Shown piece by piece: positions 16,973 through 25,744 of a DNA stretch of 64,000 bases. The DNA comes from Halostreptopolyspora alba (GTDB taxonomy: Bacteria > Actinomycetota > Actinomycetes > Streptosporangiales > Streptosporangiaceae): assembly GCA_003725585.1 (NCBI GenBank), contig RJMB01000006.1, forward strand, positions 124,001 to 188,000, given 5' to 3'. The translations under genes were made by a program, and so were the position numbers. Numbering within the stretch: the stretch's first letter is position 1; each line of letters starts with the position of its first letter. Under the pieces are notes generated by a model that worked only from the letters and a program-made list of their open reading frames with translations, was not told the DNA's origin and did no database searches.

Positions 16973-18094
16973 ATGACGGGGATCGACTACGAGACCATCC
17001 GCCGGCTGCCCAAGGTCCTGCTGCACGATCACCTCGACGGCGGTGTGCGCCCGGACACGCTTGTGGAACTCGCGGCGGAGTCCGACTACGACGGGCTTCC
17101 GGCCACGGACCCGGACCGGCTGCGGGACTGGTTCGCCGCCGGTACACGTTCCCAGGAGGACCTCCTGGCACGGTTCGAGCCCGTGGTCGACCTGTTGCAG
17201 GACGCCCCGGCGCTAACCCGGGTGGCCGCCGAGTGCGTGCGGGATCTCGCCGCCGACGGGGTCGTCTACGCCGAGGTGAAGGTGGCCCCGGAGCTGCACA
17301 CTCGCGGCGGGCTGCGGCGGGAGCAGGTGGTCGACGCTGTTCTCGAGGGTGTGCGCGTGGGAATGGCGCGGTCGCGGGTGTTCGGCCGCACGATCGACGT
17401 CCGACTGTTGCTCACCGCCATGCGGCAGGCGGCCGACTCCCTGGAGGTCGCCGACCTCGCCGTGCGGTTCCGCAACGAGGGCGTGGTCGGTTTCGATATC
17501 GCCGGCCCCGAGGCGGGCTACCCGCCCACGCGGCACATCTCCGCGTGCGAGTACGTCAAGCGCGAGAACTTCAACCTCACCCTGCACGCGGGCGAGGGGT
17601 TCGGGCTGTCCTCGATCTGGGAGGCCATTCAGTGGTGCGGGGCCGACCGCCTTGGCCAGGGCGTGCGGACCATCGACGACATCGCCGTCGCCGATGACGG
17701 TTCGGCCAAGCTCGGCCAGCTCGCCGCCTACATCCGTGACAAACGGATCCCGTTGGAGATGTGCCCGACGTCGAGCGTGCGCACCGGAGCGGTACGCGAG
17801 CTCGCCCAGCACCCGGTGGACGTGCTGCGGCGCCTGCGGTTCCGTGTCACGGTCAACACCGACTGCCGGCTGTTCGCCGACACCTCGATGAGCCGCGAGT
17901 TCGCGCTGCTCGCCACCGAGTTCGGCTACGACCTGGACACTCTGAGCTGGTTCACGGTCAACGCCATGAAGTCGGCCTTCGCCGGCCACGACGAGCGGCT
18001 GGCCCTCATCAACGGCACGATCAAACCCGGCTACGCCGCCGAGCGGCACACGAACGCCAGCGCCGCGTTCTTCCGCCAGGAGGACGGCTGGTGA
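16973..18094 (+). CDS. add: Adenosine deaminase
   Basis: A 373-residue zinc hydrolase that converts adenosine (and deoxyadenosine) to inosine in purine salvage. The metal site HDHLDGGVRPDTL lies near residues 16-28. Later motifs are FDIAGPEAGYPP, HAGEGFG (zinc His and catalytic Glu region), RLGQGVR and the late Asp motif VNTDCRLFADTSM, where the usual two adjacent aspartates read TDC. AGGAGG lies 5 bases before the ATG. Many actinomycetes carry two such deaminases; this one has the usual length and appears complete. It ends against a convergent oxidative cluster. Confidence 0.93.
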   Translation: MTGIDYETIRRLPKVLLHDHLDGGVRPDTLVELAAESDYDGLPATDPDRLRDWFAAGTRSQEDLLARFEPVVDLLQDAPALTRVAAECVRDLAADGVVYAEVKVAPELHTRGGLRREQVVDAVLEGVRVGMARSRVFGRTIDVRLLLTAMRQAADSLEVADLAVRFRNEGVVGFDIAGPEAGYPPTRHISACEYVKRENFNLTLHAGEGFGLSSIWEAIQWCGADRLGQGVRTIDDIAVADDGSAKLGQLAAYIRDKRIPLEMCPTSSVRTGAVRELAQHPVDVLRRLRFRVTVNTDCRLFADTSMSREFALLATEFGYDLDTLSWFTVNAMKSAFAGHDERLALINGTIKPGYAAERHTNASAAFFRQEDGW

Positions 18095-18180
18095 ACGTGT
18101 GGGGTGAGCCGTGGCTGACCGGCTGCCGCGCTCGTCCCGTTGGCGGCCCGACAATCCCGGAGGTGGGCGGGAACGGGTTC

Positions 18181-18232
18181 GCGCCGGGCCGGTGGGTGCG
18201 GTCCCCTTGTGTCTGGCCCACCGGCCCGGCGC
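18181..18232. terminator. Bidirectional hairpin between adenosine deaminase and the oxidative cluster
   Basis: Perfect 16-bp inverted repeat (18181-18196 with 18217-18232; arms start GCGCCGGGCC) around a 20-base loop, placed between two convergent genes. There is no T-tract, as is common in high-GC hosts. Confidence 0.6.
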
Positions 18233-18244
18233 GGGCGGCGTCGC

Positions 18245-18565
18245 TCACTCCTCGGGTGCCACCTCGGGCAGCGCGTACGGGGGCGCTCCCGTGCCCGACA
18301 CGGTGTGACCGCCCCACATGTTCGGTGGGCTGAGCGTGCCGGAGCCCTCGTGGCCACCGGGGGCGAGCAGTCTCACCGACTTGTCGCCGTTCTCGAACGC
18401 CCGGGTCACGGCGGTGTCCGGAGCGAGCCGGCACACCCATCGGTAGGTGCCGGTGAGCGGGTCGAAGTGCCCGGCCACGTGGGCCTCGACACTGACTGTG
18501 GTCTCCCCGGCCACCAGGGTCAGCGGCCCCTGGTAGCCGTCCTCCTCCTCGTCGGCTTCGCTCAT
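18245..18565 (-). CDS. DUF4873 domain-containing protein
   Basis: A 106-residue protein with an acidic N-terminus (MSEADEEEDGYQGPLTL) and the DUF4873-like features VEAHVAGHFDPLTGTYRW and GTGAPPY. In actinobacteria this domain is found next to, or fused with, flavin monooxygenases of the Baeyer-Villiger type. The pairing is seen here: the ATG overlaps the monooxygenase stop (ATGA). It may be an accessory or small-molecule-binding partner; its function is not known. Confidence 0.8.
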   Translation of the reverse strand: MSEADEEEDGYQGPLTLVAGETTVSVEAHVAGHFDPLTGTYRWVCRLAPDTAVTRAFENGDKSVRLLAPGGHEGSGTLSPPNMWGGHTVSGTGAPPYALPEVAPEE

Positions 18566-20076
18566 GCCGCGGCCCCCGTCGGTGTCCGCCTGACCGGTGT
18601 CTCCTTGCGGAGGTGGTAGTTGTGCGGGTCGAACTTGCGTGTCTGCAACGCGAACTCCCAGCTGAACCCGGGCCACAGCGCCACGTTGTTCCCCTTGGAG
18701 TTCAGGTACCAGCTGTCGCAGCCGCCCGCGACCCACACGGTTCCCCGGGTCTTGCGCTGTACCCGCCGCACGTAGGCGTCCTGCGCCTCGGGACGCGGGT
18801 CCAGCCGGTCCAGCCGGTTGCGGCAGGCGTAGCGCAGAGCGGCCATCGTGTAGTTGATCTGCGACTCGATGAAGAACACGTGTGAGGTGTGCCCCGGCCC
18901 CGTGTTCGGCCCGGCCAGCAGGAACAGGTTTGGGTAGCCGGCCACGGTGGTGCCACGCAGTGCCTGCGGGTCGTCGCCCCACCGTTGGGCCAGGGGCACC
19001 CCCTCGGCGTCGTGGATCTGGGCGGCGATCGGGATGTCGCTGACGTGGAAGCCGGTGCCCAGGATGATGGTGTCCACCTCGCGCTCGGTGCCGTCGCGGG
19101 TGACGACGGACTTCTCCCGTACCTCGGAGATCCCGTCGGTGACCACCGAGACGTTGGGGCGGGTGAGCGAGGGGTAGTAGTCGTTCGACAGCAGGATGCG
19201 TTTGCACCCGGCCCGGTAGTCGGGCGTGAGCTTGGCCCGCAGCTCCGGGTCCTTGACGTGCCGCTTCATGTGCGCCCGGGAGATCGCCTCGACCCCCTTC
19301 ATCAGCTTCGGGTTCTTGACGAAGCCGAAGATGTAGTTCTCCCGGCCCCAGTAGATGCTCCTGCGGGCGAGGGTCTGGGTGAACGGCAGGTTCCGGTAGG
19401 CCCACTTCTCGACGCGGGTGATGTCGCGGTCGTGCCGCGGGATGATCCACGGCGGGGTGCGCTGGAACAGGTGCAGGTGACCCACCTGGGGCTGGATCTG
19501 CGGGACGAACTGGATCGACGAGGCCCCGGTCCCGATCACAGCGACGTTGCGGCCCGTCAGGTCGTGGTCGTGGTTCCACCGCGCCGAGTGGAATACCGTC
19601 CCCTGGAACTCCGGCAGCCCGGGGATGTCGGGCAGCGAGGGCTCACACAGTGCGCCCGCACCGCTCACCAGGAACTGGGCGGTGATGGTGCCCTGCGAGG
19701 TGTCGATCCGCCAGCGGTTGCCGTCGCGGTCCCACCGGCAGGACCTCACCTCGTGGCCGAACCTGATGTGTCCCAGGATGTCCTCGTCCTCGGCGGTTTT
19801 GCGCAGGTACCGCCAGATCTCCGGCTGCCCGGAGAAGCTGCGGCTCCAGCCGGGGTTGCGCCTGAACGACAGCGAGTAGAGGTGGGAGGGGACGTCGCAG
19901 GCGGCTCCGGGGTAGGTGTTGTCCCGCCAGGTCCCGCCCACGTCGTTGGCGCGTTCGAGCAGGACCAGATCGTCCAGCCCGTCCCGTTTGAGCCTGGCCG
20001 CCATGCCGAGTCCCGCGAAACCGGTGCCGATGATGGCCACGCGGTAGTGGCGCGGCGTCGACTCGTCTTCTCTCAT
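18562..20076 (-). CDS. Flavin-containing monooxygenase, Baeyer-Villiger type
   Basis: A 504-residue FAD/NADPH enzyme. The first dinucleotide fold is VAIIGTGFAGLGMAARL. The Baeyer-Villiger fingerprint FxGxxxHxxxW is present as FQGTVFHSARW, and the second GxGxxS fold is VAVIGTGASSIQFVPQI. Such enzymes insert oxygen next to a ketone to give an ester or lactone, on cyclic ketones, steroids or long-chain ketones. It sits in an operon-like run with an AurF-like oxygenase and an SDR, which suggests stepwise oxidation of a lipid-like substrate (inference). The ATG has GGAGAAGGAA upstream. Confidence 0.92.
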   Translation of the reverse strand: MREDESTPRHYRVAIIGTGFAGLGMAARLKRDGLDDLVLLERANDVGGTWRDNTYPGAACDVPSHLYSLSFRRNPGWSRSFSGQPEIWRYLRKTAEDEDILGHIRFGHEVRSCRWDRDGNRWRIDTSQGTITAQFLVSGAGALCEPSLPDIPGLPEFQGTVFHSARWNHDHDLTGRNVAVIGTGASSIQFVPQIQPQVGHLHLFQRTPPWIIPRHDRDITRVEKWAYRNLPFTQTLARRSIYWGRENYIFGFVKNPKLMKGVEAISRAHMKRHVKDPELRAKLTPDYRAGCKRILLSNDYYPSLTRPNVSVVTDGISEVREKSVVTRDGTEREVDTIILGTGFHVSDIPIAAQIHDAEGVPLAQRWGDDPQALRGTTVAGYPNLFLLAGPNTGPGHTSHVFFIESQINYTMAALRYACRNRLDRLDPRPEAQDAYVRRVQRKTRGTVWVAGGCDSWYLNSKGNNVALWPGFSWEFALQTRKFDPHNYHLRKETPVRRTPTGAAA

Positions 20077-20116
20077 GAAAGGGGTTCCTTCTCCGTGCGT
20101 GGGTCCCGGGTGGTGG

Positions 20117-21028
20117 TCAGCGCCCCAGTAGACCGGCGGCGCGCCACAGCAGCTTGCCGGGTCCCTTGATCATTCCCGCTTCGTTCATGGTCGCGACCAC
20201 CTTGCGCGCGGCCCACGTCTTGGTGTCGATGTGGTGCGGGTTGCGGCGCGCCACCCTGCGGGCCTCGCGGGGATCCAGGCCGACCTTCGCGTACACCTTC
20301 GGGTTGATCAGGCGCGTGGCCGAGTAGTACACGACGGCGCCGAGCATCAGCCGGCTGTACGCTTTCACCAGCGGGCCGCGGTGCTGCCAGTCGCGGACCA
20401 GCTCCTCGCGGGCGTAGCGCATGTGCCGCGCCTCCTCGACCACGTGGATCTGGGAAACCGCGCGCACCAGGGGTTCCAGGTTCTCGTCGACCATGGTCTC
20501 GCGCTGGATCTGGTCCAGGATCTCCTCGACGAAGAGCGCACCGCTGAACGTGAGTGGCCCGTTCGAGGTGGCCTTGAACATTTTCCCGAGCAGGTGAGCC
20601 ACCGTGTCGAGGTTGTAGAACGGGGCGTCCAGCTTGCTGATCATCTTGGCGAACATCACCGAGTGCCGGCACTCGTCGGCGATCTCCGTGTAGGCGTACT
20701 TGATGTGGTTGGAGGTGGGGTCGCGGTCGTAGGCGTGCCGCACCAGCATCTGCATCAGGATCGTCTCGAACCAGATGCCGATCGAGGCGATGCTGGCCAC
20801 CTCCTGCCGGCTCAGCTCCTTGCGCTGTTCCTCGGTGAGCCGCTCCCACAGCTCGGTGCCGTAGAGCGAGACGCGCTCGGGCTTGAGGGCGTAGCGGTCC
20901 GGGTCGACGGGGGAGTCCCAGTCGATCTCCACCAGTGGGTCGTACGATGCCTTGGCGGACGATTTCAGTAGGCGACCGGCGATGTCCTCGCGGTCGGTGG
21001 TCTCCCGGGTGCGCGACGCGGTGGTCAT
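20117..21028 (-). CDS. AurF-like diiron oxygenase
   Basis: A 303-residue all-helical protein of the AurF family (p-aminobenzoate N-oxygenase fold). Diiron ligands are visible in the E/D-x-x-H motifs EIADECRHSVMF and VVEEARHMRYAREEL, and a further Glu lies in the GALFVEEILDQIQRE helix. AurF itself oxidises an aromatic amine, but many actinobacterial homologues lie next to flavin monooxygenases and dehydrogenases, where the substrate is unknown. GAGGAGGAG lies before the ATG at 21028. The short gap (40 bases) to the monooxygenase suggests one transcript. Confidence 0.85.
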   Translation of the reverse strand: MTTASRTRETTDREDIAGRLLKSSAKASYDPLVEIDWDSPVDPDRYALKPERVSLYGTELWERLTEEQRKELSRQEVASIASIGIWFETILMQMLVRHAYDRDPTSNHIKYAYTEIADECRHSVMFAKMISKLDAPFYNLDTVAHLLGKMFKATSNGPLTFSGALFVEEILDQIQRETMVDENLEPLVRAVSQIHVVEEARHMRYAREELVRDWQHRGPLVKAYSRLMLGAVVYYSATRLINPKVYAKVGLDPREARRVARRNPHHIDTKTWAARKVVATMNEAGMIKGPGKLLWRAAGLLGR

Positions 21029-21082
21029 GGTGCTCCTCCTCGGGGTGCGGAACGCGGCGACGGTAGCGGGTGTGCTCGGGGT

Positions 21083-21916
21083 CTAGTGGTGGCGGGGTGC
21101 GCTGAGACGCTCCCGGAACCCTCGGGCGATCTCGGCGTCACCGAAGTGTCCGGAACGCACGATGCCCTTGAGTCGGGTGGCGACGGCGGAGTCGACGAGC
21201 CACGGGAAGTGGCGGGTGAACCGCAGCGCGCCCTGACCGAGCCGGGTCGAGGCGACATCGCGTTTGGGTCGGTTGGTGGCAGCGGCGCGCAGCACGGTCA
21301 TGACGGTGTCGCGTTCCCTCTCCGCGGGCACCAGGCCGTCCAGCGCGACACCGGAGGCGCGGGACCGGTCGTGGATCGGGGTGTCGACGTAGCCCGGGTA
21401 GACGGTGGTGACACCGATGCTCATGCCGTACTCGGCGCGCAGGCTGTCGGCGTAGGCGGTGAGCGCGCGCTTGGAGACCACGTAGGCGCCGGCGAACGGG
21501 ATGGGCAGCCCGGCGAGCAGCGAGGAGACGAGGACCACCCGGCCGCGGTCGCGGACCAGGGTGGGCAGTGCCGCCGACGTCACCCGCCAGGCACCCAGCA
21601 GGTTGACGTCCAGTGTCTCGCGCACGTCGGTGTCGGGATTGGCTCCCAGATCGACCGCGGGTCCCACCCCGGCGAAGTGGATGAGCCGGTCGAGCCGGCC
21701 ACCGAGGCGGTCAATGGCCTCGGGGACGACCTCGCGGACCTCCGCGCTGTCGGTGATGTCGCAGCCGAGGACACCGTCGTCCGGCTTGCGGTCGATCCCG
21801 ATGGCGTTGGCGCCCAGGTGGTGCAGCATCGCGAGGGTGCCACTGCCGAACGCTCCCGAGGCGCCGGTGACGATAACCGCGCGTCCGGACAGGTTGTCGA
21901 GGGTGCCCAAGGCCAT
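21083..21916 (-). CDS. Short-chain dehydrogenase/reductase
   Basis: A 277-residue NAD(P)-dependent SDR. The cofactor motif TGASGAFG (about 18-25), the NAG-like HFAGVG, the catalytic Ser in VLVSSLLAG and the YxxxK pair in YVVSKRAL are all present. It probably interconverts an alcohol and the ketone used by the Baeyer-Villiger enzyme downstream (inference from context). AAGGAG precedes the ATG. It is the first gene of the leftward run and is divergent from the MerR gene, with an inverted-repeat-rich gap between. Confidence 0.9.
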   Translation of the reverse strand: MALGTLDNLSGRAVIVTGASGAFGSGTLAMLHHLGANAIGIDRKPDDGVLGCDITDSAEVREVVPEAIDRLGGRLDRLIHFAGVGPAVDLGANPDTDVRETLDVNLLGAWRVTSAALPTLVRDRGRVVLVSSLLAGLPIPFAGAYVVSKRALTAYADSLRAEYGMSIGVTTVYPGYVDTPIHDRSRASGVALDGLVPAERERDTVMTVLRAAATNRPKRDVASTRLGQGALRFTRHFPWLVDSAVATRLKGIVRSGHFGDAEIARGFRERLSAPRHH

Positions 21917-21948
21917 GTGTGATCTCCTTCATGCGTGTGGAAAAACGT

Positions 21949-21971
21949 TAACAACGGTCATTGTTACAATG
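21949..21971. promoter_or_regulatory. Overlapping palindromes between SDR and MerR genes
   Basis: TAACAA-N6-TTGTTA (21949-21954 with 21961-21966) overlaps CATTGT-T-ACAATG (21959-21971). The stretch is strikingly AT-rich for this window and lies just upstream of the SDR start. It is a candidate operator for the divergent MerR regulator or another repressor. Confidence 0.5.
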
Positions 21972-22066
21972 CAATGCCCGATTGCTGTCCGGTGCCGACC
22001 AGGTGGATACGGCCGGGCCAACCGCCCGATCCGCCGCGCGGAAGGACGCCCGACGTCCCCAGTCCG

Positions 22067-22072
22067 TAGGGT
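22067..22072 (+). promoter_or_regulatory. -10 box TAGGGT, probable leaderless promoter
   Basis: TAGGGT ends 6 bases before the ATG at 22079. The GTGGGGGC in between may serve as a weak ribosome site, but the spacing suggests that the transcript starts at the ATG. Confidence 0.4.
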
Positions 22073-22078
22073 GGGGGC

Positions 22079-22891
22079 ATGGCCGAATACCGGATCGATG
22101 AGCTCGCACGGCTCGCCGATACCACCGTGCGCAACGTGCGCGTCTACCAGGACCGTGGGTTGCTCTCCCCGCCGCGTCGTGAGGGGAGGGTCGGCATCTA
22201 CACCGAGGCCCACCTGGCCCGGTTGCGGCTCATCGGCCAGTTGCTCAAGCGTGGCTACACCTTCGCCAACATCCGCGAGCTCGTCTCGGTGTGGGAACGT
22301 GGCGGCAGCCTCACCGACGTTCTCGGGCTGGAGTCGGCGGTGGGCGATCCGTGGACCGACGAGATCGCCGGCCACATCACCATGGCCGAGCTCCGCGAGA
22401 CCTTCCCGGGACAGGTGACACCGGTGGCACTGGCCCGCGCGCTGCAAGCCGGGCTGATCGAGCGCGAGGGCAACCGGTTCCGGGTTCCCAGCCCGCGGCT
22501 GCTGCACGCCGGTGCCGAGCTCGTGCGCGCCGGAATTCCGTTGACGACGGTCCTCGACATCTCCGAGCAGCTCCAGCGACGTATCGACACCGCCGCTCGG
22601 GACCTGGTCGGAACGGTTTCCGAGCACATCATCGCGACCCACGCCCCCGACGGGATGCTCAAGGGCGAGCAGATCGCCGAGGTGGCCGCGCTGACCCGGC
22701 GGCTGCGCCCGCTCGCGCAGATCGCGGTGGACGCGATGCTGGTCCAGTCGATGTCGCGCTACCTCCACGAGGCCCTGGGGGAGCACTTCGCCGAGGTGCT
22801 GGAGCACCTGCGGCGCGAGGCCGAGAACGCCGAGAGCGACACCGACACCGACACCGGGACCGACTCGGACCGGGAGGGGCTGCCCGCCTGA
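22079..22891 (+). CDS. MerR family transcriptional regulator
   Basis: A 270-residue regulator. The N-terminal winged helix (YRIDELARLADTTVRNVRVYQDRGLL, continuing to about residue 70) is the MerR DNA-binding domain. The larger C-terminal part (about 100-250) is helical, lacks metal-binding cysteines and probably senses an organic ligand. The tail has a short Asp/Thr repeat (DTDTDTGTDSD) encoded by tandem GACACC. It is divergent from the SDR operon and convergent with the GMC oxidase, so it is the likely local controller of both (inference). Confidence 0.9.
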   Translation: MAEYRIDELARLADTTVRNVRVYQDRGLLSPPRREGRVGIYTEAHLARLRLIGQLLKRGYTFANIRELVSVWERGGSLTDVLGLESAVGDPWTDEIAGHITMAELRETFPGQVTPVALARALQAGLIEREGNRFRVPSPRLLHAGAELVRAGIPLTTVLDISEQLQRRIDTAARDLVGTVSEHIIATHAPDGMLKGEQIAEVAALTRRLRPLAQIAVDAMLVQSMSRYLHEALGEHFAEVLEHLRREAENAESDTDTDTGTDSDREGLPA

Positions 22892-23018
22892 GGGAGGTCG
22901 CGCCGTCGGAGGCGCCGGGGACGACCCACCCTGGTCGGTCGGGACGTCCCGGCGCCCGTCGTGGCCGCATCACCCCGGAGCGGGCGATGCCGGCCCGTTC
23001 GACGACGCGGTGTGGGGG

Positions 23019-24899
23019 TCATCGGGGAGGGTCCTCACGTGGTGTCGCGGGTTGGCTCCCCTCGGCGGGGGCGACCTCCAGCGGCAGGCGTGTGGTGAAG
23101 CGAAGCTCGGCGAACGCGCCTTCCGGAACGGCCGGGTCGCGCGGGAAGACCGGGGTGATCCGCCGGTAGTCGGACCCCTGAGCGGGGCGGGGATCAGGCT
23201 CGCCCTTGTTCGGCCAGAACGACATGGCTCGCTCGGCCTGCGCCGTGATCGTCAGTGAGGGGTTGACCCCGAGGTTGGCCGTGACAGCGGACCCGTCGAC
23301 GACATGGATGCCGGGGTGTCCGAACAGCCTGTGGTAGGGGTCGATCGCCCCGTCCTCGACGGTGCCGCCGATCGGGCAGCCGCCGAGGAAGTGCGCCGTC
23401 AACGGGATGTTGAAGACCTCGCCCACCGTGCTGCCCGCGAAGCCGTCGATCTCGTCGGCCAGCCGCCGCATGACCTCCTCGCCCTGCGGGATGTGGGTGG
23501 GGTTGGGCTCGCCGTGGCCCTGCCGTGAGGTCAACGTGCGCCGGCCGAACAGTCGGCGCTTGGTGTGGGTGGTTAGCGAGTTGTCCAGCGACTGCATGAC
23601 CAGGCCGATGATGGTGCGTTCGGAGAACCGTCGCACCGACAGGCTGCGCGCGAAGACGTAGGGGTGCCGCGCGATCAGGCCCAGGAACCGCAGCCAGCGG
23701 GGAATCCGCCCGCCGCCGGGCACCTGCATGGTGGCGAGCAGCCCCATCGAGTTCGATCCCTTGCCGTAGCGGACCGGCTCGACGTGGGTGCGCGAGTCGG
23801 GATGGATGGACGAGGTGATCGCCACCCCCTGTGAGAAGTTCTCCGGCGGGTCGACGTGGTGGGTCATCGCCCCGGCGAGCGACTCGGAGTTGGTGCGGGT
23901 CAGCGTGCCGAGCCGGTCCGAGACGTGGGGGAGCAGGCGCTGGTCGCGCATGGCGTGCAGCAGGTGCTGCGTCCCCCAGGTTCCGGCGGCCACCACCACC
24001 TCGCGCGCGGTGAACGTGCGCGTGTTGTTCCTGCGGCGGGAGGCGTTCGTGGGCAGGGTGTCCACCGCGTACCCGCCCCCTTGGTCGTCCGGGAGCGGGC
24101 GCAGCCGCTCCACGGTGGTCAACGGATGTACGACGGCGCCGTCCCGTTCGGCGAAGTACAGGTAGTTCTCGTTGAGGGTGTTCTTCGCCCCGTGTCGGCA
24201 CCCGGTCATGCACTCGCCGCACTGGAGGCAGGCGCGTCGCCGTGGCCCGGCCCCGCCGAAGTAGGGGTCTCCCAGCTCCTGTCCGGGGGAGCCGCGGCAC
24301 TCGCCGGTGGCGTCGTTGCCGTCACCGAAGAAGACCCCGACAGGGGCCAGGTGGAAGGTGTCGCCCACCCCCATGTCATCGGCGACCTTCCTCAGATGGG
24401 TGTCTGAGGGGGTCATGGTGGGGTTGACGCGCACCCCCAACATGCGTCGTGCCTGGTCGTAGTAGGGGGCCAGCTCGGAGCGCCAGTCGGTGATGTCGCG
24501 CCACTGTGGGTCGTCGTAGAAGTCGTCCAGTGGTTCGTAGAGCGTGTTGGCGTAGTTCAGCGAGCCGCCGCCGACACCAGCGCCGGCCAGGATCATCACG
24601 TCGCGGAGCATGTGGATGCGCTGGATGCCGTACATGCCCAGTGCGGGGGCCCACAGGAAGTTCCGCAGGTCCCAGGAGTTTTTCGGCAGGGTTTCGGGCG
24701 TGAAGCGGCGACCGGCCTCGAGGACGCCAACTCGGTAGCCCTTCTCGGTGAGACGCAGTGCGCTCACCGATCCGCCGAATCCCGATCCGATCACGAGGAC
24801 GTCGTAGTCGAAGGCGTCGTCACCGTCGCGCGGTCCCGCGGCGTCGGTCACGGATGTGGTGTGGGCTCTGGGTGCTGGGTGGGGGGTCTCACTGGTCAC
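23019..24899 (-). CDS. GMC family oxidoreductase, cholesterol-oxidase-like
   Basis: A 626-residue flavoprotein. The FAD-binding N-terminus is YDVLVIGSGFGGSVSALRL; AGAGVGGGSLNYAN follows, and the C-terminal GMC motif is NLGVNPSLTITAQAERAM. A cysteine cluster (CLQCGECMTGC, about 230-240) of the kind seen in cholesterol-oxidase-like GMC proteins is present. No Tat or Sec signal is visible; the N-terminus is a short Thr/Pro/Ala-rich stretch. It would oxidise an alcohol on a sterol-like or other lipid substrate. GGAGGA lies before the GTG start. It faces the MerR gene tail to tail. Confidence 0.88.
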   Translation of the reverse strand: MTSETPHPAPRAHTTSVTDAAGPRDGDDAFDYDVLVIGSGFGGSVSALRLTEKGYRVGVLEAGRRFTPETLPKNSWDLRNFLWAPALGMYGIQRIHMLRDVMILAGAGVGGGSLNYANTLYEPLDDFYDDPQWRDITDWRSELAPYYDQARRMLGVRVNPTMTPSDTHLRKVADDMGVGDTFHLAPVGVFFGDGNDATGECRGSPGQELGDPYFGGAGPRRRACLQCGECMTGCRHGAKNTLNENYLYFAERDGAVVHPLTTVERLRPLPDDQGGGYAVDTLPTNASRRRNNTRTFTAREVVVAAGTWGTQHLLHAMRDQRLLPHVSDRLGTLTRTNSESLAGAMTHHVDPPENFSQGVAITSSIHPDSRTHVEPVRYGKGSNSMGLLATMQVPGGGRIPRWLRFLGLIARHPYVFARSLSVRRFSERTIIGLVMQSLDNSLTTHTKRRLFGRRTLTSRQGHGEPNPTHIPQGEEVMRRLADEIDGFAGSTVGEVFNIPLTAHFLGGCPIGGTVEDGAIDPYHRLFGHPGIHVVDGSAVTANLGVNPSLTITAQAERAMSFWPNKGEPDPRPAQGSDYRRITPVFPRDPAVPEGAFAELRFTTRLPLEVAPAEGSQPATPREDPPR

Positions 24900-24985
24900 G
24901 GGGGGTTCCTCCAGGGGTTTCGGCTATAGGGGGATGCGACCGATCCGTTACCGGTTTGGTGTGACGTGGAGCGCCTGGAAATGTG

Positions 24986-25004
24986 ACATTAGATATTGTA
25001 ATGT
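24986..25004. promoter_or_regulatory. Inverted repeat ACATTA-N7-TAATGT
   Basis: Perfect 6-bp arms in an AT-rich patch between the divergent GMC oxidase and DUF6230 genes, about 90 bases from the oxidase start. It is a plausible operator or promoter patch. It shares an ATTGT core with the palindromes at 21959-21971, so the same regulator might use both. Confidence 0.4.
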
Positions 25005-25123
25005 TCGGCACTACTGCCGAGTAACCCCGGTGGTTCACGCGACACCTGCGACAGGGCAGTCCGCCGCCGCTCTCCCCCGGACCGGACATCAGCCCACGCC
25101 AGGTGGCCCCCTTAGGAGGATGA

Positions 25124-25741
25124 ATGTCTGACGTCTCGGCGGCCGAAGTGGCCTCTGGCGGCACCCGCTGGAAGCGTTTCGGTCTCGCCCTCCTTCCCGC
25201 GTTCGGCGCGGCGGGCGTTCTCGTCGCGCTCACCGCGCAGGGCAGCATCGCGGCCTCGTTCGCGGTCTCTGGCCAGAACTTCAAGGTGTCCGCCGACGAG
25301 CTGTCCGGAACCGGGTTCGCCCAGTACAGCGATGTCGCCACCTCGGCCGACGACACCCAGCACCCCGTGGCGATCTCCGTCATCGACGAGGCCGAGCTGG
25401 ACAACCTCTGCCAGTCGGTCCTGCTGGACACCGCCGTGGGCGAGGTGACGCTGCTCGTGGAGGCGGGACAGGGGGACACCCCGGTCACCGCGGAGAACAT
25501 GGTCATCGACGTGGAGCAGCTCTCCGGCGACGCGGTGTTCTCCAACATGGAGATCGGCCGCGACGCCAGCACCCTGGAGAACGAGAGCGGCGAGACCGGC
25601 GAGGTCGGAGGATTCGGGCAGCAGGCCGACACCGTCAACATCAGTGGCCTGAAGCAGACCGCGTGGGCGGTGAACGCCGGAACGTTCGAGCTCTCCGGGC
25701 TGCACTTGAACGTCAAGCCCGGCAACCACGAGTGCTACTGA
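25124..25741 (+). CDS. DUF6230 family protein
   Basis: A 205-residue protein with an N-terminal membrane or signal helix (about 19-44, FGLALLPAFGAAGVLVALTAQG) and an extracytoplasmic beta-rich domain with two cysteines (NLCQSV and HECY at the end). It matches the actinobacterial DUF6230 pattern as I know it (SFAVSGQNFKVSADEL, GFAQYSDV), a family often mislabelled as cholesterol esterase. Function is unknown. AGGAGG lies 7 bases before the ATG. The stop is 3 bases before the next ATG, and the DUF6230-DUF6114 pairing is widely conserved in Streptomyces relatives. Confidence 0.85.
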   Translation: MSDVSAAEVASGGTRWKRFGLALLPAFGAAGVLVALTAQGSIAASFAVSGQNFKVSADELSGTGFAQYSDVATSADDTQHPVAISVIDEAELDNLCQSVLLDTAVGEVTLLVEAGQGDTPVTAENMVIDVEQLSGDAVFSNMEIGRDASTLENESGETGEVGGFGQQADTVNISGLKQTAWAVNAGTFELSGLHLNVKPGNHECY

Positions 25742-25744
25742 CCC

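Noticed and set aside
22831..22881. Tandem GACACC repeat at the end of the MerR gene
   Set aside because: A short in-frame low-complexity tail (Asp/Thr), common in high-GC hosts; no sign of a CRISPR or satellite array.
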